A stretch of 24,731 bases of DNA. Origin: an uncultured Oscillibacter sp. Lineage in GTDB: Bacteria; Bacillota; Clostridia; Oscillospirales; Oscillospiraceae. Numbering within the stretch: position 1 is the first letter of the stretch; each line of letters opens with the position of its first letter. The notes beneath the pieces are model-generated. The model saw only the letters and a list, made by a program, of their open reading frames with translations. It did no database searches and was not told the origin of the DNA. Of the stretch, positions 12,365 through 19,815 are shown piece by piece. A program made the position numbers and the translations under genes. The stretch is taken from assembly GCA_910587875.1 (NCBI GenBank), contig CAJUOD010000037.1:1-24731 (forward strand). The letters run 5' to 3'.

Positions 12365-13954
12365 ATGAAGACACGGAAGCTCTTGGCGCTTCTGCTTCTG
12401 CTGGGTCTCCTGAGCGCGGCACTCTGCGGATGCGGAGGCGGCAGCACAGGCACGACGGCGGAAAGCAAGCCCACAGACGGCTACACCAGCACCGGGACGG
12501 AAGCCCCGGCGGACCCCCAGCCCGCGGAGACGCACCCCAACGAGATCACCGTGGGCATCGCCCAGGACCTGGATGAGAGCCTTGACCCCCACAAGGCCGT
12601 GGCGGCAGGGACGAAAGAGGTCATGTTCAACGTATTCGAGGGCCTCATGAAGCCCACCCCGGAGGGAGATTTGATTCCCGCCGTGGCGGAGAAATACGAG
12701 ATCTCCGACGACCAATTGACCTATACTTTTACGATTCGGGACGGCATCAAGTTCCACAACGGGGAGACTGTGACGGCGGGCGACGTGGTGAACTCCATCA
12801 CCCGCTGCATCGAGCCCTACGAGGCCGATGTTCTGGCGGTGGAGCCCCTGTCGTCGGTGGAGAAGGTGACGAGCGTGGACGAGCGGACCGTCCAGATTCG
12901 CCTGAAAGAGCCCAACACCGAGTTCCTGGCGTACCTGACCCTGGCCATCCTCCCGGCGGAGTACGACGGGCAGGATACCGCCCCCGTGGGCACCGGGCCC
13001 TTCAAATTCGTCTCCCGGGCCGCCCAGGACAACATCGTTCTGGAGCGCTTCGAGGACTACTGGGGCGAGAAAGCCTATCTGGATAAAGTCACCTATAAAA
13101 TCATCGAGAACGCGGACAGCATCCTCATGAGCCTCCAGAGCGGGGCCGTGGACCTGTTTGCCCATTTGACCTCCACCCAGGTGGCCCAGCTGGGGGACGA
13201 CTTCAACATCGAAGAGGGCACCATGAACCTGGTCCAGGCCATGTACCTGAACAACGCCGTAGAGCCCTTCGACAATGTGAAGGTCCGCCAGGCCCTGTGC
13301 CACGCCGTGGACCGCCAGCAGATTCTGGACCTGGCCTTTGACGGCTACGGAAGCCTCATCGGCTCCAGCATGTATCCCGCCTTCGGGAAGTACTTCGACG
13401 AGAGCCTTACCAACTACTACCCCCACGACGTGGAGAAGGCCAAGGCCCTCCTGGCGGAGGCGGGCTATCCCGACGGCTTCTCCATGACCATCACCGTGCC
13501 CTCCAACTACCAGCCCCACATCGACACCGCCCAGGTGATTGTGGAGCAGCTGAAGGAAGTGGGCATTAAGGCCGAGATTCTCCCTGTCACCTGGGAGAGC
13601 TGGCTCAACGACACCTACATCGGCCGGCAGTTCCAGGCCACCGTGGTGGGCGTGGACGCCTCCACCATGACGGCCCGGGCCCTGCTGGAGCGGTTTACCT
13701 CTACGGCGGGTAATAACTTTATCAATTACAACAGTCCGTTGTACGACTCCCTGTTTGTGAAGGCCACCTCCAGCGGAGGGGACGAGGCCCAGACGCAGTT
13801 TTACAAGGAGATGGAGGCGGACCTGACGAAGAACGCCGCCAACGTGTACATCCAGGACCTGGCGGACCTGGTGGCCGTCCGGAAGGGGCTCACGGGCGTG
13901 CGGTTCTACCCCATCTACGTGCTGGATCTGTCCGGCATCCGGTATACAGACTGA
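12365..13954 (+). CDS. ABC transporter substrate-binding lipoprotein, family 5 (peptide/nickel type)
   Basis: A 529-residue extracytoplasmic binding protein. The lipoprotein signal is MKTRK, a leucine-rich core and a Cys motif (LCG-C, C23; C21 also possible), then a Ser/Thr/Gly-rich tether. The mature part opens with EITVGIAQDLDESLDPHKA and contains YEISDDQLTYTFTIRDGIKFHNGETVTAGDV, the signature area of SBP_bac_5 proteins such as DppA and OppA. These capture peptides (or in some members nickel chelates or sugars) and hand them to the permease. It is first in a five-gene transporter operon, directly behind a promoter and a structured leader. ATG at 12365 has GAGGAG upstream. The ligand is unknown. 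Confidence 0.92.
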   Translation: MKTRKLLALLLLLGLLSAALCGCGGGSTGTTAESKPTDGYTSTGTEAPADPQPAETHPNEITVGIAQDLDESLDPHKAVAAGTKEVMFNVFEGLMKPTPEGDLIPAVAEKYEISDDQLTYTFTIRDGIKFHNGETVTAGDVVNSITRCIEPYEADVLAVEPLSSVEKVTSVDERTVQIRLKEPNTEFLAYLTLAILPAEYDGQDTAPVGTGPFKFVSRAAQDNIVLERFEDYWGEKAYLDKVTYKIIENADSILMSLQSGAVDLFAHLTSTQVAQLGDDFNIEEGTMNLVQAMYLNNAVEPFDNVKVRQALCHAVDRQQILDLAFDGYGSLIGSSMYPAFGKYFDESLTNYYPHDVEKAKALLAEAGYPDGFSMTITVPSNYQPHIDTAQVIVEQLKEVGIKAEILPVTWESWLNDTYIGRQFQATVVGVDASTMTARALLERFTSTAGNNFINYNSPLYDSLFVKATSSGGDEAQTQFYKEMEADLTKNAANVYIQDLADLVAVRKGLTGVRFYPIYVLDLSGIRYTD

Positions 13955-13966
13955 TATAGAAACGGC

Positions 13967-14034
13967 GAGAGCGGAGTGTGAAGATCGGGGAGACCCGGGG
14001 GCTTCACGCTCTGCTCTCCGCGCCTTTCGGAGAG
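13967..14034 (+). promoter_or_regulatory. Intercistronic RNA hairpin with a competing alternative stem
   Basis: A 17-base arm at 13967-13983 pairs fully with 14002-14018 if two G-U pairs are allowed. The right arm also overlaps a second stem CTCTCCG/CGGAGAG (14014-14020 with 14028-14034), so the two folds exclude each other. No T tract follows the long stem. It lies in the only gap of the operon, between binding protein and first permease. Confidence 0.7.
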
Positions 14035-14044
14035 GGTTCTGCCT

Positions 14045-14989
14045 ATGAAATATGCGTTGAAACGGGCCGCGGCGGGGCTGGCCACCGTCCTGATCGTCTC
14101 CTTTTTGACCTTTGCGGCCTTTGCCCTCATCTCCGGCGACACGGCCACGGCCCTGCTGGGGACCTCCGCCACGCCGGAGCGGCTGGCGGCCCTCCGGGCG
14201 GAGCTGGGGCTGGACCGGCCCCTGCCGGTCCGGTATGGCGAGTGGCTCCTGGGCTTCTTCACCGGGGACCTGGGGGTCTCCACCAGCTATAAACAGCCGG
14301 TGTGGGAGATCCTGGGTCCCAAGCTCCGCCTGACCCTGTGCCTGAGCCTGATGAGCTTCGCCCTGATCACGGCGGTATCCATCCCCCTGGGGCTGCTCTC
14401 CGCCGGGCGGCAGCGGTTTGAGGGGGCCCGGACGGCTTTAAACCAGCTGGGCATGGCTGTGCCCCCCTTCTTCACGGGGATTCTGCTGTCCTGGGTCTTC
14501 GGCGTGGGGCTGAAGTGGTTCACCCCGGGGCAGTTCCCCGACGCGGGAAAGGACTTCGCCGGGGCGGCGGTGTATCTGCTCTTTGCCGCCGTGGCCCTGT
14601 CCATCCCCCGCATCGCCATGACGGCCCGGATGCTCCGCAGCACGGTCCAGGAGGAGCTGGGGAAGGACTACGTGCGGACCGCCATCTCCCGGGGAAACGA
14701 CCGGGGCCAGGTGCTCCGGCGGCACGTGCTGAAAAACGCCCTGCCTCCGGTGGTCACCTTCCTGGCCCAGACCATGGCGGAGATTGTGGCGGGGAGCATC
14801 GTGGTGGAGCAGGTCTTCGTGATCCCCGGCCTGGGGCGGATGCTGGTCACCTCCATCGCGGGGCGGGACTACCCGGTGGTCCAGGCCATTGTGGTGATTC
14901 TGGCCTTCTGGGTGGTGCTGGCGGGGACGGCGGCGGACCTCATCAACCAGCGCATCGACCCCCGGCTCCGGACAGGAGGCGCGGCATGA
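14045..14989 (+). CDS. ABC transporter permease, DppB/OppB family
   Basis: A 314-residue inner-membrane permease. The N terminus (MKYALKRAAAGLATVLIVSFLTF) is the usual first helix of DppB-type permeases, followed by LGLDRPLPVRYGEWLLGFFTGDLGVS, the conserved extracytoplasmic segment. The cytoplasmic EAA loop is visible around RTAISRGNDRGQVLRRHVLKNALPP, and the C terminus has VEQVFVIPGLGRMLVTSIAGRDYPVVQ. About six helices are expected. It should pair with the next gene to form the channel. AGAGGG lies upstream of the ATG. It overlaps the next gene by an ATGA. Confidence 0.93.
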   Translation: MKYALKRAAAGLATVLIVSFLTFAAFALISGDTATALLGTSATPERLAALRAELGLDRPLPVRYGEWLLGFFTGDLGVSTSYKQPVWEILGPKLRLTLCLSLMSFALITAVSIPLGLLSAGRQRFEGARTALNQLGMAVPPFFTGILLSWVFGVGLKWFTPGQFPDAGKDFAGAAVYLLFAAVALSIPRIAMTARMLRSTVQEELGKDYVRTAISRGNDRGQVLRRHVLKNALPPVVTFLAQTMAEIVAGSIVVEQVFVIPGLGRMLVTSIAGRDYPVVQAIVVILAFWVVLAGTAADLINQRIDPRLRTGGAA

Positions 14990-15795
14990 AGAGACGAAAC
15001 GGATTTTTAATCGCCGGGCTGGTTCTGACCTGTGCCCTGGCGGCGCTGATTCTCCTGGGCTTCTTCTGGACGCCCTACGACCCCAACGCCATGGCGGCGG
15101 GGCCGAAATTTGACGGGCCGTCCCTGGCACACTGGATGGGGACGGACAACTTCGGCCGGGACATCTTCAGCCGGGTCCTCAAGGGCGCGGGGGCCACGGC
15201 CTCCATCGCCCTGGCGACCCTGGCCATCGGGGCGGTGTGCGGCTGCCTGGTTGGGGCCCTGACGGGCTATTTCGGCGGGCCGGTGGACGAGGTGCTGATG
15301 CGCCTGAACGACGCGCTGACGGCCTTCCCCAGCATTCTGCTGGCCCTGGTGGTCATCTCCCTGCTGGAGCCGGGGAGGAAGATCAACGTGATCATCGCCC
15401 TGGGGCTGGTGTTTATCCCCAGCTTTGCCCGGGTGACCCGGACGGCCTTCGCGTCGCTACGGGACGTGAACTATATCAAGAGCGCCCGGCTCATGGGGGC
15501 GTCCAGCGCCCGGCTGCTGGCGGTGCACATGCTGCCCAATACCCTGCCGGTGCTGCTGCCCGCCCTGACCATCGGGTTCAACAACGCGGTGCTGGCCGAG
15601 GCGTCCATGAGCTTCCTCGGCATCGGGGTCACGCCGCCGGACGCGTCTCTTGGCTATATGCTATCCGAGGCCCAGGGGATGCTCTTCGCCGCTCCCTGGT
15701 ATGCCGGGGGGACGGGCCTTGTCATCGTGCTGATGGTGTTCAGCGTGGGCTTACTCGGCGAGGGCCTGCGGCGGCGGGACAAGGGGGTGCTGTGA
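14986..15795 (+). CDS. ABC transporter permease, DppC/OppC family
   Basis: A 269-residue permease. The start is ATG 14986 inside ATGA at the end of the previous gene; it gives the expected short basic N terminus (MKRRN) and first helix. After it comes TPYDPNAM and MGTDNFGRDIFSRVLKGA, a highly conserved DppC motif. The EAA loop is NYIKSARLMGASSARLLAVHMLPNTLP, and EASMSFLGIGVTPPDASLGYML is the conserved C-terminal motif. It forms the second half of the membrane channel. The stop TGA overlaps the next start by one base (TGATG). Confidence 0.93.
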   Translation: MKRRNGFLIAGLVLTCALAALILLGFFWTPYDPNAMAAGPKFDGPSLAHWMGTDNFGRDIFSRVLKGAGATASIALATLAIGAVCGCLVGALTGYFGGPVDEVLMRLNDALTAFPSILLALVVISLLEPGRKINVIIALGLVFIPSFARVTRTAFASLRDVNYIKSARLMGASSARLLAVHMLPNTLPVLLPALTIGFNNAVLAEASMSFLGIGVTPPDASLGYMLSEAQGMLFAAPWYAGGTGLVIVLMVFSVGLLGEGLRRRDKGVL

Positions 15796-16586
15796 TGCTG
15801 GAGATACGGGACCTTCACGTGAAGTTCCACACCCGGGACCGAGAGGCCGTGGCCGGGGTGAACCTGTCCATCGGGGCGGGGGAGATCGTGGGCCTCGTCG
15901 GGGAGTCCGGGTCCGGGAAGACCGTCACCGCCATGAGCGTGGCGGGGCTGCTGCCCCGGAAGCAGTGCGCGTACGCCGGGGAAATTCTCCTGGACGGGGC
16001 GGAGCTCCTCCACGCGGACCGGGCGGACCTGCGAAAGATCCAGGGCCGGGAGATCGGCGTGGTGTTCCAGGAGCCCCAGAGCGCCCTGGACCCCCTGATG
16101 AGGATCGGCCCCCAGGTGGAGGAGGTCCTCCGGGTCCACACGAAGCTGGGCCGGGAGGAGCGCCGCCGTCTGGCTCTGGAGGCCCTGGCGGCGGTGGAGC
16201 TGCCGGAGGCGGAGGCGGTGTACGAGAAGTACCCCCACCAGCTCTCCGGGGGCATGCTCCAGCGGGCCATGATCGCGGCGGCGGTGATTGCCAAGCCGAA
16301 ATTACTGCTCCTGGACGAGCCCACCACGGCCCTGGACGTGACCATCCAGGCCCAGATTTTGGAGCTCCTGAAAAAACTGAACCGGGAGTCCGGCGTCTCC
16401 ATGCTCTTCATCTCCCACGATTTGAACGTGGTGCGGAAGCTCTGCGGCCGGGTGGCGGTGATGCAGCGGGGGGAGCTGGTAGAGGAGGGGGAGGCCCAGG
16501 AGGTCTTTCACCATCCGAAGCACCCCTACACCCGGCGGCTCATCGCCGCCATCCCCACCCGGAAGCGGAAGGAGGAAGAGGCGTGA
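15795..16586 (+). CDS. ABC transporter ATP-binding protein, DppD/OppD type (short)
   Basis: A 263-residue ATPase. Walker A is GESGSGKT (36-43), the signature LSGGM (150-154), Walker B LLLLDEP with D174 and E175, and the switch histidine is H208 (SHDLN). The C terminus has HPYTRRLIAAIP, the start of the oligo_HPY extension, and then ends in a charged RKRKEEEA tail. Classic DppD proteins run to about 320-330 residues and many carry a cysteine cluster in that tail; both are absent here. All catalytic motifs are present. The start ATG at 15795 shares one base with the previous stop. It should form a heterodimer with the next gene's product. Confidence 0.92.
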   Translation: MLEIRDLHVKFHTRDREAVAGVNLSIGAGEIVGLVGESGSGKTVTAMSVAGLLPRKQCAYAGEILLDGAELLHADRADLRKIQGREIGVVFQEPQSALDPLMRIGPQVEEVLRVHTKLGREERRRLALEALAAVELPEAEAVYEKYPHQLSGGMLQRAMIAAAVIAKPKLLLLDEPTTALDVTIQAQILELLKKLNRESGVSMLFISHDLNVVRKLCGRVAVMQRGELVEEGEAQEVFHHPKHPYTRRLIAAIPTRKRKEEEA

Positions 16587-17311
16587 GCGAGCTGGTTCTT
16601 TCCCTGGACCATGTATACAGCGGCTACAGCGACGGCCCCCTGGGCAGACGGCAGCGCCAGGAGGTGCTCCATGACGTGACCTTCGACGTGCGCCACGGGG
16701 AGATACTAGGGCTGGTAGGCGAATCGGGGACGGGGAAGTCCACCCTGGCCCGGACCATCCTGGGTATGGTGAAGCCGGACCGGGGCACGGTGACCCACTA
16801 CACGAAGCGGCCCCAGATGATCTTTCAGGATCCCTACAGCTCCCTGAACCCCTTTTACAGCGTGGAGTGGACCCTGGAGGAGCCCCTGCGGGTCTATGGC
16901 AAGTACGATAAGGCGGAGCGGAAGCGCCGGGTCCGGGAGATGCTGGAGCGGGTGGAGCTGCCGGCGGAGTGCCTGACGGCCAAGCCCTCGGAGCTCTCCG
17001 GGGGCCAGCGCCAGCGGGTGAGCATCGCGGCGGCGCTGATCCGGCGGCCCAGGTTTCTGATTGCCGACGAGCCGGTGTCCGCCCTGGACGTGACCATCCA
17101 GGCCCAGATTCTGGACCTGCTCCGGTCCCTCCGGCGGGAGCTGGATTTGAGCTACCTGTTCATCTCCCACGATTTGAACGTGGTCTACCAGCTCTGCGAC
17201 CGGGTGCTGGTGATGAAGAGCGGCCGCATCGTGGAGCAGGGGACCGTGGACGAGATTTTTGACCGCCCCAAAGAGGAGTACACCAAACAATTATTAGCCG
17301 CTGCGGAGTGA
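16583..17311 (+). CDS. ABC transporter ATP-binding protein, DppF/OppF type (short)
   Basis: A 242-residue ATPase with Walker A GESGTGKS (46-53), Q-loop FQDPYSSLNP, signature LSGGQ (138-142), Walker B FLIADEP (158-164; D162, E163) and H196. The start is GTG 16583, overlapping the previous stop as GTGA, with GGAGGAAG in front. It is shorter than typical DppF (about 320) because the C-terminal extension ends soon after EEYTKQLLAAAE. With the preceding ATPase it supplies the paired nucleotide-binding domains of the peptide importer. Confidence 0.92.
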   Translation: MSELVLSLDHVYSGYSDGPLGRRQRQEVLHDVTFDVRHGEILGLVGESGTGKSTLARTILGMVKPDRGTVTHYTKRPQMIFQDPYSSLNPFYSVEWTLEEPLRVYGKYDKAERKRRVREMLERVELPAECLTAKPSELSGGQRQRVSIAAALIRRPRFLIADEPVSALDVTIQAQILDLLRSLRRELDLSYLFISHDLNVVYQLCDRVLVMKSGRIVEQGTVDEIFDRPKEEYTKQLLAAAE

Positions 17312-17313
17312 CG

Positions 17314-18420
17314 ATGAAAGCACTTTTTCAAAAGTACCGAAAACTCCATATCTGGCTGCTGGCGGACCTCCTGGCGCTGCTGGCCTTCTTCTCCCTCCGG
17401 GGACAGCGCCCCCTGATGAACGCCGTTGCGGACGGCTTCACCGGGCCCCTCCGGCGGGGGCTGGGGAAGCTCTGCTACCTGGTGCCCTTCTCCGTCATGG
17501 AGATCGTGGAGGTCCTGGCGGTGCTCATTGGCGCGGGATATGTGATCTGGAGTGTCATCGCCGTGGCCCGGGCCAAGGGGCGGCGGAGGGAGCGGGCCTA
17601 TGGCCTGGCCCTGGGGGCCCTCTGCGCCGTGCTGGCCGTGTGGGCGGGGTTCTGCCTCCTGTGGGGGGTGAACTACTGGACCGACGGCTTCCAGGACAAG
17701 TCCGGCATCTACGCCCAGCCCGTGGCCCTGGAGGACCTGCGGGCGGTGACGGAATACTTTGCGGACCGTGTGGCGGAGACGGCGGGGGACGTGGAACGGG
17801 AGGAGCACGGGCTTTTCGCCGTCCCCCGGGAGGAGATTCTGGCAAGCAGCGTCCACGCCTACGACGGGCTGACGGAGGCGTTCCCCTTCCTGGCCTTCGA
17901 CGACCCGGGCGTGAAGCCCATGGCCTTCTCCCGGCTCATGAGCGCCCTGGACTTCACGGGGTTCTACAGCTCCTTTACCGGGGAGTCCAACGTCAACGTG
18001 GACAGCCCGGCCTGCATGCTGCCCTCCACCGTGTCCCACGAGCTGGCCCACCAGCGGGGCTTCGCCTCCGAGCAGGAGTGCAACTTCCTGGCGGTGCTGG
18101 CCTCCACAACCTGCCCGGACCCGGCCTATCAATACTCCGGCTGGCTCATCGGGTATGTGTACCTGGGCAACGCCCTGTACTCCCAGGACCCGGAGGGCTA
18201 TTGGGCCATCCGGGAGAGGCTGCCGGAGGAGGCGCAGCTGGACCTGGCCTACAACAACGCCTACTGGGCCCAGTTCCAGGACACGGCGGTGCAGAAGGCC
18301 AGCAACAAGGTCTACGACGGCATCCTGAAAAGCTACGGCGACGAGCGGGGCATCCAGTCCTACGGGACGGTGGTGGACCTGCTGGTGGTCTATTACCTCC
18401 CGTTCTGCGGGCGGGCGTAA
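17314..18420 (+). CDS. DUF3810-type membrane protein with zincin motif
   Basis: A 368-residue protein with three N-terminal hydrophobic segments (about 11-30, 58-83, 95-118) and a large domain that should lie outside the cytoplasm. That domain holds SHELAHQRGFASEQE: H242-E243-x-x-H246 is an HExxH zinc-protease motif and E253 sits seven residues on, where a third ligand can lie. Length, topology and motif match DUF3810 (PF12725), an uncharacterised family. Metalloprotease activity is inferred, not known. ATG at 17314 is preferred (GGAG five bases upstream); GTG 17308, overlapping the ATPase stop, is an alternative. It is the last gene of the peptide ABC operon, with no promoter seen between. 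Confidence 0.85.
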   Translation: MKALFQKYRKLHIWLLADLLALLAFFSLRGQRPLMNAVADGFTGPLRRGLGKLCYLVPFSVMEIVEVLAVLIGAGYVIWSVIAVARAKGRRRERAYGLALGALCAVLAVWAGFCLLWGVNYWTDGFQDKSGIYAQPVALEDLRAVTEYFADRVAETAGDVEREEHGLFAVPREEILASSVHAYDGLTEAFPFLAFDDPGVKPMAFSRLMSALDFTGFYSSFTGESNVNVDSPACMLPSTVSHELAHQRGFASEQECNFLAVLASTTCPDPAYQYSGWLIGYVYLGNALYSQDPEGYWAIRERLPEEAQLDLAYNNAYWAQFQDTAVQKASNKVYDGILKSYGDERGIQSYGTVVDLLVVYYLPFCGRA

Positions 18421-18424
18421 AAAA

Positions 18425-18459
18425 ACGGCGCGGCCTGCAAGCCGCGCCGTCTTCTCTTT
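18425..18459. terminator. Bidirectional terminator between convergent genes
   Basis: Perfect 10-bp stem ACGGCGCGGC/GCCGCGCCGT (18425-18434 with 18441-18450). The minus strand has a run of T after it, strong for the small HTH gene; the plus side has CTTCTCTTT, weaker, for the ABC operon. Confidence 0.88.
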
Positions 18460-18460
18460 G

Positions 18461-18742
18461 TCACCAGCCCCTGCCGGGGAAGGAGGCCCGGGCCTCCAGG
18501 GTCAAGCCGGGATTGGGGGACTCCGGGGCGGGATTCCCCTGCCGCTCCGCCAGCCGCCGGACGGCGGCCAGAACCGCCTCCCGTTCCTCCGGGAGAAGTT
18601 CTTTGCGCAGCCGGTTGGAAAGGGTGCCGGGGGCAATGCCCAGCTCCTCGGCCACCCACCAGTAGTAAAGGCCCGCCCCCTCGATGGCCGCCCGGATATC
18701 CTGATTCCGCATGGGGCGCTTTTTCTGAGTCTTTCCGTTCAT
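18461..18742 (-). CDS. Small helix-turn-helix DNA-binding protein
   Basis: A 93-residue basic protein. Residues 15-65 read IRAAIEGAGLYYWWVAEELGIAPGTLSNRLRKELLPEE, a compact HTH of the kind found in many clostridial mobile elements and small regulators (pattern: EIR..AK..GV..W.VA..LG...G.LSR.LR.EL). The start at 18742 is backed by GAGGAGG; an inner methionine at residue 11, where family members often begin, has no ribosome site. The C-terminal 25 residues are Pro-rich and probably disordered. No mobile-element genes are nearby, so it may be a stand-alone regulator or a relic. A near-palindrome upstream could be its own operator. Confidence 0.7.
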   Translation of the reverse strand: MNGKTQKKRPMRNQDIRAAIEGAGLYYWWVAEELGIAPGTLSNRLRKELLPEEREAVLAAVRRLAERQGNPAPESPNPGLTLEARASFPGRGW

Positions 18743-18774
18743 GAAAGGTTCCTCCTCGTTGTCGATTTGCGCGT

Positions 18775-18789
18775 GTTAACGCCGTCAAC
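18775..18789. promoter_or_regulatory. Near-palindrome upstream of the HTH gene (candidate operator)
   Basis: GTTAACGCCGTCAAC is symmetric in 12 of 14 non-central positions. It lies about 35 bases upstream of the HTH start, a suitable place for autoregulation. Confidence 0.4.
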
Positions 18790-18849
18790 AACGGCTCCCA
18801 TAAGGGCGGCGTTGCACGGGGGAGGACAACCGGAGGGGAAATTTTGGGG

Positions 18850-19581
18850 TCAACCGTCAATTAACATTCCAACTAAGATGCCCAGCACCGCCGCCAGGGC
18901 GGGGAGCTTGCTCTTCCAGAGGCTGGACGCCTCGGGCAGGAGCTCGCCGAAGACCACATAGAGCATGGCCCCGGCGGCAAAGCTCAGGGTGAGGGTCAGG
19001 GCCGTGGGGCCCAGGGTGCCCAGGCAGTAGCCCAGGGCGGCCCCCAGCACCGTGGGGGCCCCGGAGAGGGCCGCGATGCCCGCCGCCCGCCAGCGGCGCT
19101 CGCCCCCCGCCACCATGGGGGCGGAGATAGCCATGCCCTCGGGAATGTTGTGCAGGCCGATGACCGCCGCCATGGTCCAGCCCTGGCGCATGGTGCCCCC
19201 GATGAAGGACGCGCCGATGACCATGCCCTCGGGCACGTTGTGCAGGGCGATGGCGGCGGCCATGACCAGCCCCGCCAGCACCAGGCCCCCGGAGGGCTGA
19301 CCCCGGTCCAGCAGGGCGTTGAGCCCCGCCGTGACGGCGCAGCCCAAAAACACGCCCAGGGCCACCAGCTCCATGGCTCCCGGGGCGGCGGCCTCCGTCA
19401 AAAGTCCGAAGCAGGACACCGAGACCATCACCCCGGCGGCGAAGCTCAAAAGCAGACTGGCCTCCCGGCCCGAGTCCCGGCGAAACAGGGTGGCCAGCGC
19501 CCCGCCCAGCCCGGTGCCGCCGATTCCGGCGGCGGCGGTGACCAGCAGCGTGGTCCACAGGCCCATGGTAATACTATCCAT
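18850..19581 (-). CDS. ZIP family divalent metal transporter
   Basis: A 243-residue, eight-helix membrane protein. The two metal-site helices have the ZIP signatures ALHNVPEGM (H114, N115, P117, E118) and GLHNIPEGM (H144, N145, P147, E148). These residues form the binuclear site that moves zinc, iron or manganese into the cytosol in ZupT-type and related bacterial ZIPs. The start at 19581 is the first possible one in frame (a stop lies just upstream); AAGGAAGGG is 14 bases away, rather far, so ATG 19566 is not excluded. It has its own promoter; no metal-responsive site was recognised. The metal cannot be named. Confidence 0.92.
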   Translation of the reverse strand: MDSITMGLWTTLLVTAAAGIGGTGLGGALATLFRRDSGREASLLLSFAAGVMVSVSCFGLLTEAAAPGAMELVALGVFLGCAVTAGLNALLDRGQPSGGLVLAGLVMAAAIALHNVPEGMVIGASFIGGTMRQGWTMAAVIGLHNIPEGMAISAPMVAGGERRWRAAGIAALSGAPTVLGAALGYCLGTLGPTALTLTLSFAAGAMLYVVFGELLPEASSLWKSKLPALAAVLGILVGMLIDG

Positions 19582-19624
19582 TAAACATTACGTCCCTTCC
19601 TTTAAGCGATACCCTAACAAGTTT

Positions 19625-19653
19625 ATTATAACACCCTATTCCCCGCCTGTCCA
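19625..19653 (-). promoter_or_regulatory. Sigma-A promoter for the ZIP gene
   Basis: Minus strand TGGACA, 17 bases, TATAAT, about 45 bases before the start codon. Confidence 0.78.
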
Positions 19654-19755
19654 GAAGATGAGGGGAAAAAGAGGGCCGCCCGGGAAAGGGCCGGTTTTTT
19701 ACAGGATGTCAAAAATCCGGCTGAAATTTTGGAGGGGGCGGAGGGAGGCTTTTCC

Positions 19756-19784
19756 TTGCATGCCCCCCGGGGCTATGGTATCCT
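19756..19784 (+). promoter_or_regulatory. Candidate promoter for the MBL-fold gene
   Basis: TTGCAT (19756-19761), 17 bases, TATCCT (19779-19784), with the start codon about 31 bases beyond. Spacing is right but the -10 box is weak. Confidence 0.55.
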
Positions 19785-19815
19785 ATCCTAAATAAAAAGC
19801 GAGGGGGCACGGTTG

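Noticed and set aside
12278..13519. 413-codon open frame on the minus strand
   Set aside because: It is antisense to the substrate-binding lipoprotein gene, which has a clear family, promoter and ribosome site.
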